Below, one piece after another: positions 32,590 to 43,921 of a stretch of DNA of 64,000 bases. Below the pieces are notes generated by a model that saw only the letters and a program-made list of their open reading frames with translations, searched no databases and was not told the origin of the DNA. The DNA comes from Rosa chinensis (Eukaryota; Streptophyta; Magnoliopsida; Rosales; Rosaceae). Both the position numbers and the translations under genes were made by a program. Numbering within the stretch: position 1 is the first letter of the stretch; each line of letters opens with the position of its first letter. Location of the stretch: contig NC_037092.1 of the NCBI RefSeq assembly GCF_002994745.2, forward strand, positions 21,663,001-21,727,000, read 5' to 3'.

Positions 32590-33300
32590 AATTATAAACG
32601 AGTAAAGTAGTAATATTAAGGAGATCTTAATTGATAATTTGCTCTAGAAATTATCACGTTATAACAATTAAACAATTAAACAACAAGTGTTAATCCTTTG
32701 TAATACGGTCTTAATCTTATGTTTGAAGCTAGCTCTAGAAATTAAACAAACAAAAACTCTCTTGCCATCTACATAACACAGTCCTCCACGTACAGATCGA
32801 CCATAAATATGCTTGACTTGTTTAAATCGAGTACGTGTTTGATAAGTAGCTGACTTCTTCCCATGCCAGTCGGCGGGTCGGTTTCCGAACTGGTCCTCCT
32901 TATAGGTAGTAATGTAGAGATGGAAAGAACTCAGTCATCTCGCCCAGATCATCATCTTTTCTATCAAGAGGAGACTTTTCCTTTCATAAAATATGGCATA
33001 GTCATTAGTCATAATCATATAGTTTTGGATCGAAGCGCTCTTCATGGTCATGCAACGGCCTGCGGGATATTCGATCTTAGGATTGAGACGATTGACTGAC
33101 TTTGTAATCTGGTTTTTTCCTTGCGAGTTGCTAATTTGAATACTAATGCAACTTGCGCAGAAGATTCTTTTGATACATCACATGCATGCATATCCAATAT
33201 TTCGTCACATCATGAATCCTACATATTCTGCAAGCCAATTGTCTTTAAAACTGTCTTCGTTGTATCTTTTATCTCGTAATTTTTAATTTGCAGATATATT
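32590..33300. repeat. Dispersed repeat family, copy C
   Basis: Nearly full-length match to copy A (9420-10140), including tagtaatattaa, atcctttgtaatacggtctt, gtttgaagctagctctagaa, tacagatcgaccataaa, gaggagacttttcctttcat and tgcgggatattcgatcttag. It lies just upstream of the LTR element at 33558 and the NLR2 pseudogene. No conserved reading frame. Confidence 0.8.
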
Positions 33301-33557
33301 AGTCTAAATGAGTATTCAGCAATATTTAGATTAAAGATTTTACGGTTTAGGGGTGTTAAAAACTCCACCTTATAAAACAAAAACAGAATGTAAACTAGTT
33401 TTATTACTTCCGTACCAGTGGCCGTAAAGAAAAACAAAAATAAACTTTTAAAAAGAAAAAAGAAACACCAAACAAATTGAACAATCAAACTGGAGGGCTC
33501 GTCCACTTGTGAACGACTTAGATTTTTCATTTCTATCTAGTAGGTCATTGTAAGTTC

Positions 33558-35172
33558 TGTTAAGGGTAATATAGGATTGTTGGTTATTTTTACTGTGTTG
33601 GTTGTTATTTTTACATAGGTTGCTTTAGTATATAAAGAGATTGGATGGTTGTAATCAAAATATTTCAGTCACAATGTAGTCCTCAATTTTCTCACGTTTT
33701 CTCCCTCTTCCTTTCTCTCATCTTCTTCTACCTTTGTCTTTGATTCATAGCTCAGCTTTCATGGTATCAAGAGCTCAGGTTGATCGGTGACCTAGATGTT
33801 CTTGCTTCCTCTATTTTTTGCTTCTGCGTTATCAGTTTCATTCAATTTTGATTTTCCCCAATTCCAAACCCTAACCCCCAAATTCAGTTTCTCCCTCTGC
33901 CATGGATCCTTGCTCGAAGTTTGAGATTTTCACCGTCGTTGTTCTGTTCCGGAATCCGAAACTCATCGATATCAAGATTCCATGGCCTTGTTCGGTGCGA
34001 CGTCGTTTTCCGATTCGAGTGCAGACAAGCGATTCCCTCCGTCAGTCTCCACCGGAATTGGAGTGCCGATTCACGTCCATGGTTTGATACAATTACAGAT
34101 AGTTTGGTAATCTCTTTTCGATTCACTCATCTCTACTCGTTGTTCATCGGCTCCTCTGCAATTCTTGTTGCTCTGCTTCACTATATTGCTGATGTGCTAG
34201 TCTATTATGGGATCTTCCCTAGTCGTTTTTGTTTCATCAATCTACTTTGCATGTTATTATGTTGAAGTATATAGATAGAATATTTGAAGAGGAATTCAAT
34301 TTTGAAGAAGGAAGAAGAATTGATTGGTTTTTGAAGTAGATGAATTAGTTGTAAATATTTGTGAAAGAAGAAGTGAATTTTGAAGAAGATGAATGGATTG
34401 AATTTTGAAGAGGTAGATGAACTAGTTGTATATAGTTTGAACAGGAAGAATTGAATGATTTGAAGATGAAGAATGGATTGCGTTTTGAAGAAGTAGATGA
34501 ATTAGTTGTATATAGTTTGAAGAAGAAGAAGTGAATGAAGTTGAAGAAGAAGAATTATGTGATTGTTAAAGAAGAAGATTTAGTTGACTGTTGCAATTTG
34601 CAAAATTTTTTTTTTTTTTGGATGGGATGGTTCTGGAGATGATTTTGGTATTGGTTATGGTTTGAGGAGTTATGGAGGTGGAGCAGATCGATGACACGAT
34701 TTTATGCAGTGGTAATTGCAACAACTATGATCCTGGTGTTGGCGTTGCTGACATGAATGGCATGAATGGCTTGGTGAAAGTGTCTTTTCATACGTTGGAT
34801 AGTGGCCATTGCTGCAATGATTTGGTTTGCAATGAGTGGGAATTGACGCAAAAGTGCTTGTGATTTGACTATTAAACCAACAGAAGTGATTGTTGATATT
34901 GATGCCAAAGTTGCTAGTTACAAAGGCTTGGTTGGAATAGCACAAGGCTTGGATGAGATTGGATGGGATGTTAAGGGTAATATAGGAGTGTTGGTTATTT
35001 TTACTATGTTGGTTGTTATTTTTACATAGGCTGCTTTAGTATATAAAGAGATTGGATGGTTGTAATCAAAATATTCCAGTCACAATGTAGTCCTCAATTT
35101 TCTCACGTTTTCTCCCTCTTCCTTTCTCTGATCTTCTTCTTCCTCTGTCTTTGATTCATAGCTCAGCTTTCA
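33558..35172 (+). mobile_element. Non-coding LTR retroelement (large TRIM/LARD-like), 1615 bp
   Basis: Two 204-bp LTRs (33558-33761 and 34969-35172) begin TGTTAAGGGTAATATAGGA and end CAGCTTTCA. A perfect AGTTC duplication flanks them (33553-33557, 35173-35177). After the 5' LTR comes TGGTATCAAGAGCTC, an iMet-type primer site, and before the 3' LTR is a purine-rich ggatgagattggatggga tract. The roughly 1.2-kb interior has no gag-pol, only GAAGAA-rich low-complexity sequence. By eye the LTRs differ at about seven positions. It must rely on proteins from another copia element. Confidence 0.9.
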
Positions 35173-35177
35173 AGTTC

Positions 35178-35553
35178 AAGAGTAGAGATGTGGATCGCGT
35201 GTATATACCGGCGCATTCTATCAAGAGTACTACAATCTCTCAATCTATACGTACCGGTATAGCTTGGTGCCTATACCACACCGGCCAACACTCTTTATCA
35301 TCCCAGTGAAATAATTCCATAAATCCCTAGCAATACATTAATTTCATCCATCGACTGTTTTCCATTAACCTCGCTCCTTGTCCAAACCCTCAATCCAGCG
35401 CAATCATTGTTTGATTAAAGTTGTTAAAATGAGCCTTTTGTTATCTCTCTGAGTTGTTAATTTGTTCAAATTTTCGGTTGTGTCTTTTGCTTGTGGAATT
35501 TGCACTGACGAAGGAGCAAGTTTCTGGAACTTGAAGGTAGTCATTCTCCTCGA
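35178..35553. other. NLR2 5' flank
   Basis: No gene seen. It presumably contains the former promoter and 5' leader of NLR2. The leader phrase ttctggaacttgaaggtagtcattctcctcgaatg just before the ATG is the counterpart of the NLR1 leader (ttctaacacttgaacatttttctttcccaaaaatg). Confidence 0.5.
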
Positions 35554-36520
35554 ATGGCTGAAGTTGCCGTTCCTGTAGCACTGGCCTTAATTGACAAGGT
35601 GATAAGCATCGTCCAGCAAAACTTTCAACGTCAAACTAGAGTCAAGGATGATGTTGAAAAAGCCCAGAATTATTTGAGGAGGATGGAAGCGTATCTAGCC
35701 GACTTATCAGAAGTTCAGAACATATCGATGAGGGTACTCAAGTGTTTCAGACTCGAGTAAGAGAAATCCAAGATTTGGCTTTTGAAATTGAGGATGCTCT
35801 CGACAAGTTCATGCTTCAGGTTCCTCATCACATCCATCGCAATATAGCCTCTCAGACGAAACACAAAATTGTTCATTATTTCCCAACTAGGAACGCAGGC
35901 AAGGAGTTGTCGACTGAGATTAATGGTATTATCGACAAAAAATTTGGTTGGATTACAGCACTAGATGCTCTGCATAACCAAGCTCCAACTCCAGTTGAGT
36001 GGAAGAATTTCCATAACAGCCTTGGATCAGAAATTAGACCAGACTCAAATCTTTCGGTTATTAGCCATATTTTACAGCCAAGTTACGAGGATCTTCCAAC
36101 CCATCTGAAACCTTGTTTCTTGTACTTCAGCATTTTTCCTGAAAACTACTCTATCGGGCGTCAAAGGCTAATTCGTTTGTGGATAGCTGAAGGATTTGTG
36201 AAGACCAAAAGAGGAACGACAATGGAAAAGGTGGCAGAAGGTTATCTGAATGAGCTCGTTGGAAGAAATTTGGTGCATACCAGCGCCAGGGAAATCGATG
36301 GACGAGTAAGGAGTTGTCGTGTTTTGAATCTTGTTCGTGACTTCATCATTTCAAAAGCCGAGAGTTTCATTAGTGTTTTAGATCAAACAGACTATGGTAC
36401 TAGTGGTATTTCAGGTGAGAAAATACGCCGCCTTTCTATTCATAATGCCGATGTCAAATTGCTAGAGTCGGGATATGACTTGAGTCATAATCGTACCCTA
36501 TTACTATTCCAGCAGCAAAG

Positions 36521-36811
36521 TGATAACATATATACATATATACAAGCGTTGCACCATTTACCATTTACCATTTACCTTTTATCTTTGCCTCATGTGTTGT
36601 GTAGCCTTCGTGTGTTATTGTGACACGCGTCACCTTGCTGCTGGTCTCATGGAAGATTAGTTACGTTGATTAGTTAGCATGCTAATTAAGCCTGTTGGCT
36701 TGTTACTATAAATACGTAACCCAAATCCCTCTGTAACAATTAAGTCCAATATATACAAAAGCTCAGTTTCTATTTTCTGGTTTTTCTCTCAAGCTTATCT
36801 TGAAACTTTCA
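36521..36811 (+). repeat. Copia-B 5' LTR
   Basis: 291 bp, TGATAACATATATACATA to TTGAAACTTTCA. It has a TATA-like ctataaatac at 36711. Compared with the 3' LTR it has two clear substitutions (near 36545 and 36690), lacks one copy of a 14-bp ttagttacgttgga-type duplication, and differs by 4 bp near the end. Confidence 0.95.
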
Positions 36812-37230
36812 TGGTATCAAAGCCATGGCCGGTCACTGTGGAGCTCCGTCGTCTTTCCGATCATAGTTCCGGTGTTATCCTAATCTCTGGTGCTCGTTTC
36901 TCAACTCTCAGTTCTTCATTTCAGCTAAGTTTGTTCTTTCTACTTGTTTTGTTTCAAGTCTCCGATTTCGACTATTGATTTAGCAGTTCTTCATCATTGA
37001 AGCTTTGGATTTGGTTATATCTCTGGTTTATATCATCACTGTTGTTTAGATCGTGTTTTTGATTACTTGTTCAAGATCGAAACCCTAATTTTAGAGGTTC
37101 TTCATAATCGTAGTTGCAATTCCGGTTGTTTCTTCCACAATTCTTCAGATCTGGTTACTTGTTCACACTTGCGGTTGCGCTTTCGTTTCGTTCCTGTGAT
37201 TTGCTTGTTGAACTATTCCATTGCTTCTTT

Positions 37231-40200
37231 ATGGCTATTACTCAAACCACTGTGTACCTTCCTAACATTCTGTTAGATGAGTCGAATTATCCTACTTGGC
37301 TCTTTCGACTCGAATCGTTTTTACGAGGCCAAAACCTCTTTGGTTTTGTTGATGGATCCACACCTTGTCCACCACAGTATGTCACTGCCTCTGATGGCAC
37401 TCGGACTGTATCCAGTGAGTATGTTGCTTGGAAAACACAGGATCAGAGCATCGTTAACATGCTAGGACAGACCTTGAGTCCAATTGCTATGTCTTGTGCT
37501 GTGGGAAGTCGGTCCGCTCATGAGATGTGGTCCAATCTTCGTCTCAAATTTGCTGCTCCAAATAGGCAGAATATTTTGCAGCTTAAGTCCACTCTCCAAG
37601 GCCTCAAGAAAGGTTCAGATAATATAGAGACTTATTTGGACAAGATCAAGGCTGCTCAAGATGCCCTTGAAACTGTTGGTGTTTTTCTTGACGATGAAGA
37701 TATTGTGGTTACTGTCTTGAGGGGTTTACCATCTGAATTTGCTGCCATTAAAACGGTAATCCGAGCTCAGTTTGTTAGTTGTTCTATGGGGGAGCTCAAA
37801 ACCCTGCTCAAAGCTGCTGAGGTTGACATTGAGAATGAGTCACAACCTGTTCCTCTTACTGCTATGGTTGCATAGAGTTCCACTTCTGCCACTCCTTCAT
37901 TGCCAACCAATCCCATTTCCACTTCATCTGTTTCTCCTACAGTCTCCACTGTCCCTCCTGGCTTTAGTCCCCTTGTTGCACCAGCTCCCAATCTGATTCC
38001 ATCTCCCCTTACCCAGCCAACTTATGTTCCCGTTCCTCCTGTGTCTTATGGTTATTCTCCATTCCATACTTTCCCAATGCTTGACCCTACACTTGGGATG
38101 GCCGGCTTTTATGCTGGTAGAGGCCGCGAGAGATTTGGTGGACCTAGCCGAGGCCCTCACATGGCTGGTAGAGGCTTTGCCAGTAGCTACTACAATAATG
38201 GTATTTTGGCAGATACCTCCAACAGTGTTTCATAATCTGGGAACACCTTCTCTTGCCAACTCTGTGGCAAACCTGGTCATGGAGCTCAGACTTGTAGAAC
38301 TTTGTCCCAATATCATCCCTTTGTGCAGCCCTACCCTGGTACCAACTCTGTTGCTGGTGTGGAGTGTCAGTATTGCAAGAAAAAGAACCATACTGCTGAT
38401 AGGTGTTATCATATTATTGGCTTTCCACATCAACAACAATCACCACCTCCAATCCATCCCTCTGCCATGTTCGCTTCTTCCTCCACACCTCAGTATTGGC
38501 TTGCTGACTCTGGTGCCACCAACCACATGACTAGTGAGGTCCAATTGCTTAATAACGTTGCTCCTTACACTGCCTCTGACACTGTTCAAGTTGGTAATGG
38601 TAAACAACTCAATATCACTCATATTGGTAATACAATTCTTGGTTTACTCAAGCTTGATAATGTCCTCATCATACCCGAATTAGCTGCTCATTTACTCTCT
38701 ATCTATCAATTGTGCAAACAGAGTTCTGTTTGGTTTGATGAGTTCATGTGTGTGATACAGGACAAGGTGCTGGGAAGAATCCTCTATCAGGGACTGAGTA
38801 GACAAGGGTTATACCCCATACCATTTGATCTGCCACTCAAGATTGGTTCAACATCCTCTTCTCCTATTACTAGCTCTTCTTCCAAGACTGCATACGTTGG
38901 AAAGTCTATCAAGAATTTGCTTTGGCATCAAAGACTTGGTCATCCTACCAATAAAGTTGCCAAAAGTATGTTAAATAAGTGCAAACTTTCGGCTGATACT
39001 ATTGTTGATTCTACACTTTGTGAAGCATGTTTGCCTGGTAAATTTCACAAGCTTCCCTTTCCAATTTCTCACACCAGAAGTGACGCACCATTTGATATAG
39101 TTCACTCTGATGTTTGGGGTCCTGCTCCTTATTTGTCCTTAGATGGTTTTAAGTACTTTGTAATTTTCATAGATGATTGTACAAGATATACTTGGATGTT
39201 TCCAATGAAAAACAAATCAGAAGTACTTTCTTACTTTAAGTCTCTTTGTGCTTTTGTCAAAACCCATTTTTCCGTGAGAGTTAAAACCTTGCGCAGTGAT
39301 GGGGGCGGTGAATACACTAGCTCACTGTTCAAAGCTTTCATGAATGCTAATGGGATACTTCATCAAGTCTTCTATCCCTATACGCCAGAGCAGAATGGTA
39401 TCTCAGAGAGAAAGAATAGACATATAAGGGAAACCGCTGTAACCCTTTTACAAACTGCTTCTCTTCCTTCACTGTTCTGGTATCATGCATGTGCTCTTGC
39501 CACATATCTCATCAATAGGATGCCTACTACTATCCTACAAATGCTCTCTCCATTTGAAAAGTTGTACAATACGGTTCCCTCTGTTGATGTGTTAAGGGTT
39601 TTTGGATGTGCATGCTACCCTCTCATGACACCATATAGGACTGACAAGCTTCAACCCAAAACCACAAAGTGTGTCTTTATTGGTTTTGCAGCTGGATACA
39701 AAGGATACATTTGTTACAACTAGGTCACAAGAAAGTATATTATTTCAAGGCATGTCTTCTTCGATGAAACATCTTTTCCTTTCGCTGGCTCTCAATTATC
39801 TTTTGGGTCAAAGCAACATCAGCCTTGTGTATGGCCTTGCTCTTTAGCTACTCAGTTCCATGCGCAGCCTACTATCCCAGCACCGGTCCCGCACTCAACA
39901 ACACATGCCACTGCAATCCTCTTGTCAGGTCAGCCTACTATCTCATCTAATACTTGTACTAATGCCACTATTCCTCCACATGCTCCTTTTGGCTCTACAT
40001 TACCGTCCACAATGCACACTATTCCTTCACTTCCTTCCTCTTCTTATTTTACATCACCATCTACAATGAGCATTATTCCAGCACATGCTACCACTCCTGC
40101 AATTGACAGACACACACTATTATCCACTTTGATGAAAATGAACGTTCCATTGATATTACCTCCCAACTTGGACTTGGTCTCTCAATTGAATTGGAATGCT

Positions 40201-41971
40201 CACCCTCTCGACATACTAGTCACCTATCTCAGTCCAATGTTCTACATCCTGTGGAGGGTCTAACTGATGCTACAATAAATGACCATCACATGATGACTAG
40301 AAGCAAACGAGGAATTGTTAAGAAAAAGGCCTTTCTCTCTGTTCTTTCTTCTACTTGCTCCGCTCCTACAACTTTAGAACCTTACTCTCATAAAACAGCT
40401 ATAAAAATTCTAGCCTAGAAGTCAGCTATGCAAGAAGAATATGATGCTCTCATCAGTCAACATACCTGGACTTTGGTTCCACTTCCTCCTGATAAAAATC
40501 TAGTCTCTTGTAAGTGGATTTATAAACTGAAGAAGAATGCAGATGGCTCTATTGCTCGACATAAAGCTCGACTTGTTGCTCGGGGCTTTAGCCAAGAATA
40601 TGGTATAGATTATGACGAGACATATTCCCCTGTGGTTCGACACACAACTGTTCGTTTGATTCTGAGTATTGCAGCCTCTTATGGTTGGAAATTACATCAA
40701 CTTGATGGCAAGAATGCCTTTTTGCATGGTGTGCTTAATGAAGAAGTGTATATGGCACAACCTCCTGGCTTTGAGGACTCACTGTATCCCACTCATGTTT
40801 GCAAGCTTCATAAATCTCTCTATGGCCTCAAGCAGGCACCTCAAGCCTGGAACGAAAGGTTTACCTCCTTTTTACCTTCTCTTGGCTTTAAACCCTCATA
40901 TGCAGATCCATCACTCTTTACTCTTGTGTCTGGTTCTTCCAAGGCTTATCTTCTCTTATACGTCGATGACATTATACTCACTAGCAATTGTGACACACTT
41001 CTCACTGAGATTAAAACCTCCTTACAACAAGAATTCGAGATGAAGGACTTAGGTCCACTCCATTATTTTCTGGGACTCGAGATCAAATATGTCTCTCACG
41101 GTCTATTTGTGTCCCAACAAAAGTATGCCAAGGATCTCGTTCACAAAGCAGGTTTGGATGATTGTCATTCTCACATTACTCCATGTCAGTCCGGTCTCAA
41201 ACTTCTCAAAGACCATGGCACACCTCTCTCTTCCACCGATGCTGCTCAATTCAGAAGTCTTGTGGGGTGCTTGCAGTATCTTACCTTCACAAGGCGTGAC
41301 ATTGCCTTTAGTGTAAACTCTGTGTGTCAATTTTTACATTGCCCCACTGATCAACACTTCAATGCTGCTAAACGCATACTCAAGTACATCAAAGGTACAT
41401 CTGATTATGGCATTACCTTCAGGAGGGGGTCCTCTTCTTCTTCGGATACTAGTCTATCGCTTCAAGTCTAGTCTGATCATAATCTCTCTCTTCAAGCCTA
41501 TAGTGATGTCGATTGGACTGGGGACCCGAATGATCGAAAGTCCACCACAGGCTTTGTAATTTTACTTAATGGTACTCCCGTTTCGTGGTGTAGTAAGAAG
41601 CAAACCGCTGTTTCCAGGTCCTCTACTGAGGCCGAGTATCGTAGTATGGCTGATACAACCTCTGAGCTACATGGCTTCAGCTTCTCCTAGCTGACTTGCA
41701 TCTCTCTCTTGACTCTACACCTACACTCCATTGTGATAACATCTCCGCACTTGCCCTTGCTACAAACCCTGTGCTTAATTCCAAGTTGAAGCATATTGAA
41801 GTTGATGTCCATTTTACAAGAGATAAAGTAAGAGATGGTTCCATTCGGCTCCAATTTGTTTGCTCCCAGGAACAGCTCGCTGATCTCTTTACCAAGGGTC
41901 TCTGTTCTCCTCAACACAATTATTTGTGCTCCAGCTTGAAGCTTGGTCCCCCACATCAAGCTGCGGAGGGG
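37231..41971 (+). pseudogene. Copia-B gag-pol polyprotein, interrupted
   Basis: One long frame starts MAITQTTVYLPNILLDESNY at 37231. Gag core DIETYLDKIKAAQDALE-like, TAG at 37873; proline-rich linker, TAA at 38233; then two knuckles, CQLCGKPGHGAQTC and CQYCKKKNHTADRC. Protease WLADSGATNHMTSE, pre-integrase LWHQRLGHPTNKVA..CEACLPGK, integrase DDE (HSDVWGP, LRSDGGGEY), TAG at 39721. After a frameshift in the linker (about 40150-40190) and a TAG at 40416, RT follows with KWIYKLKKN, KARLVARGFSQEYGIDYDE and catalytic LLLYVDDIILTSN; it has QLDGKNAFLHG where QLDVKNAFLHG is usual. TAG at 41469, then RNase [20 protein letters not shown] and [10 protein letters not shown], a frameshift at about 41670, and DNISALALATNP to the stop at 41974. 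Confidence 0.95.
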
Positions 41972-42272
41972 TGATAACATATATACATATATACACGCGT
42001 TGCACCATTTACCATTTACCATTTACCTTTTATCTTTGCCTCATGTGTTGTGTAGCCTTCGTGTGTTATTGTGACACGCGTCACCTTGCTGCTGGTCTCA
42101 TGGAAGATTAGTTACGTTGGATTAGTTACGTTGATTAGTTAGCATGCTAATTAAGCCTATTGGCTTGTTACTATAAATACGTAACCCAAATCCCTCTGTA
42201 ACAATTAAGTCCAATATATCAAATCAGTTTCTATTTTCTGGTTTTTCTCTCAAGCTTATCTTGAAACTTTCA
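41972..42272 (+). repeat. Copia-B 3' LTR
   Basis: 301 bp. The difference from the 5' LTR is mainly a 14-bp internal duplication (gttacgttggattagttacg around 42110-42130) and a 4-bp deletion near the end. It ends TTTCA at 42272 and is followed by the CAAAG target duplicate. Confidence 0.95.
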
Positions 42273-42674
42273 CAAAGTTCTCATTCTGTGCTTGAAAAGG
42301 TAGTTGAAAGATCTCGATGTTTAAGGGTTTTAGATTTGCAAGGTGTGTCCTTGGAGGACTTTCCCAACAGTGTTCTTGCTCTCACTCTCTTAAAATACTT
42401 GAGTCTCAGAGAAACCAACATTAAAACAGTTCCAAAGTCCATAAAGAATCTAGCACTCTTGGAAACCTTGGATCTTAAGCACACTCAAGTCACCACTTTA
42501 CCAAAAGAGATTTATGAGCTCCACAGTATGCGCCATCTTTTAATGTATCGCTAATTCGCTATGACGTCAAGAATTATGTGATGTTTGGAGATGCCCAAGG
42601 AGTGGAGGTTTCTCAAAGCATGCTTTCTACAGCGAATATTGTAGCTTTATCATCTATACAAAATTTGTCACTTA

Positions 42675-43183
42675 GAGCAAGTGCACCGATCTTGCTTTGC
42701 CCGGGCAAAAGGGGAGAATGATGATGTGGTGACCAGGCATAATGAAAATGAAGCTTCCACCGGTGATTGCTTGACTGGGCAAAGCTTGGCTTTGCATGAC
42801 TGGGGTCAAAAAAAAGGGCAAGGCTATGACTTTTTTCTTGCCCCAAGTCATGGAGCTGCCAGCCCCATATTGTGAGGAACGTGGGTGATGTCAGGAAGAA
42901 AAGCAAAGAGGCAGGACACTTGGCAGCGCTGGGTTGGCTTCTTAAGTGATTTTGATTCCAATGTGAACAGTGGACAGTAAATACAAACAGTAACCGTGAA
43001 CAGTAAAATATGGACAGTGATTTAAACAACTAAATCCAATGGTGAACAGTAATATGAACAGTGATTTGCGTGAACAGTGTTGACCGGCAAGAAAAACAGC
43101 TGGTATAAACCTATGTCCAGTGGTAGTGAATAGTAACTTGACTTCTCGACTTTGCCTTTTCTTGACTACGGGTGCACTTGCTC
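42675..43183. mobile_element. Tourist-like MITE (509 bp) in the NLR2 LRR region
   Basis: Flanked by TTA (42672-42674, 43184-43186). The left end GAGCAAGTGCACCGATC and the right end, read inward, GAGCAAGTGCACCCGTAG are inverted repeats. It interrupts the LRR codons between SSIQNLSL and MKVKNNKKL. Repeated gaacagt phrases occupy 42964-43080. It belongs to the same family as 10402-11418 (GAGCAAGT termini, TTA target, GTCAAG/GGCAAG motifs). Confidence 0.9.
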
Positions 43184-43921
43184 TTATGAAGGTGAAAAAC
43201 AACAAAAAACTCATTAAAGCCTTGGGAAGGCTAACTGATCTTAGAAAGCTGGGGCTGACAGACGGAAGAGATCTGTGTTTAGCCATTCAAAAGATGGAGC
43301 ATCTTTCAACGTAAGATCAACAAGTGTGGACGAGTATCTTGAGTTGGATCATATGCAATCTGGATCCCCTCCACCACTCTATCTAGAGAGATTATATTTG
43401 AAAGGGCGTCTAGAGAAAAGTTACCACGGTGGATTCCTAAGCTTAATAGTCTAGCAAAGATTGGTTTGAAGTGGTCAAAGCTGAATGCTAACCCACTTGA
43501 CGCCCTTCAAGGTTTGCCTAATCTAATGCAGCTCGAGTTGGTTGACTATGACCGAGGGAAAGTGCTAGAATTCAGTACCAATACGTTCAAGAAACTAAAG
43601 ATATTACATATTGAACAATTTGAAGGGCTAAATATGATGGTAGTCGAGAGTGGAGCAATGCCTATACTTGAGAAGCTAACCATGTGTAAATGTCGGAATT
43701 TGAAGTCACTTCCAGCATTTGGCCCTGATGATCTGAAATCAGTGGAGGAACTGCTTCTGTATGACATGCACAAGGAATTCATTGCTAGGCTTCAGAATTA
43801 TTCTAAAGACCGTCTGGGGCATCAGCATGTTAGAGTCATACATTCTTTCAGTCTCGGCAGCAATCATTCGTTCACTGATTTCAAGAATCTTTCTCCATCA
43901 CAGTGGCTTGTGGAACACTAA

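Larger units (their letters stand above)
36521..42272 (+). mobile_element. Copia-B: Ty1/copia retrotransposon inserted in NLR2
   Basis: 5752 bp, flanked by a perfect CAAAG duplication (36516-36520, 42273-42277). It lies in the NLR2 leucine-rich repeat start, and the host frame reads through when the insert is subtracted. Order: LTR, TGGTATCAAAGCC primer site (36812), leader, gag, double zinc knuckle, protease, integrase, RT, RNase H, polypurine tract gctgcggagggg (41960-41971), LTR. The LTRs are nearly identical, pointing to a recent insertion, yet gag-pol has five stops and two frameshifts. Confidence 0.97.
35554..43921 (+). pseudogene. NLR2: disrupted CC-NB-LRR paralogue of NLR1
   Basis: The frame begins MAEVAVPVALALIDKVISIV, then shifts at about 35717 and continues FEIEDALDKFMLQVPHHIH. 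At about 35982 the coiled-coil tail (WITALDALHNQ) joins directly to PTPVEWKNFHNSLGSEIRPD. About 210 residues equivalent to NLR1 140-352 are therefore gone: P-loop, RNBS-A, kinase 2, RNBS-B, RNBS-C and GLPL. RNBS-D CFLYFSIFPENYSI and the MHD-position VLN (RSCRVLNLVRDF) remain. Copia-B (36521-42272) is inserted with CAAAG duplicated, and the frame resumes SSHSVLEKVVERSRCLRVLD with LRRs. Further damage is a stop and shift at about 42552, a 509-bp MITE at 42675-43183, and shifts at about 43312 and 43420. The last LRR block (43466-43921) ends LVEH. No functional receptor can be made. Confidence 0.95.

Noticed and set aside
32863..33099. 78-codon ORF in repeat copy C
   Set aside because: The frame is not conserved in copies A and B, so it is not evidence for a protein.
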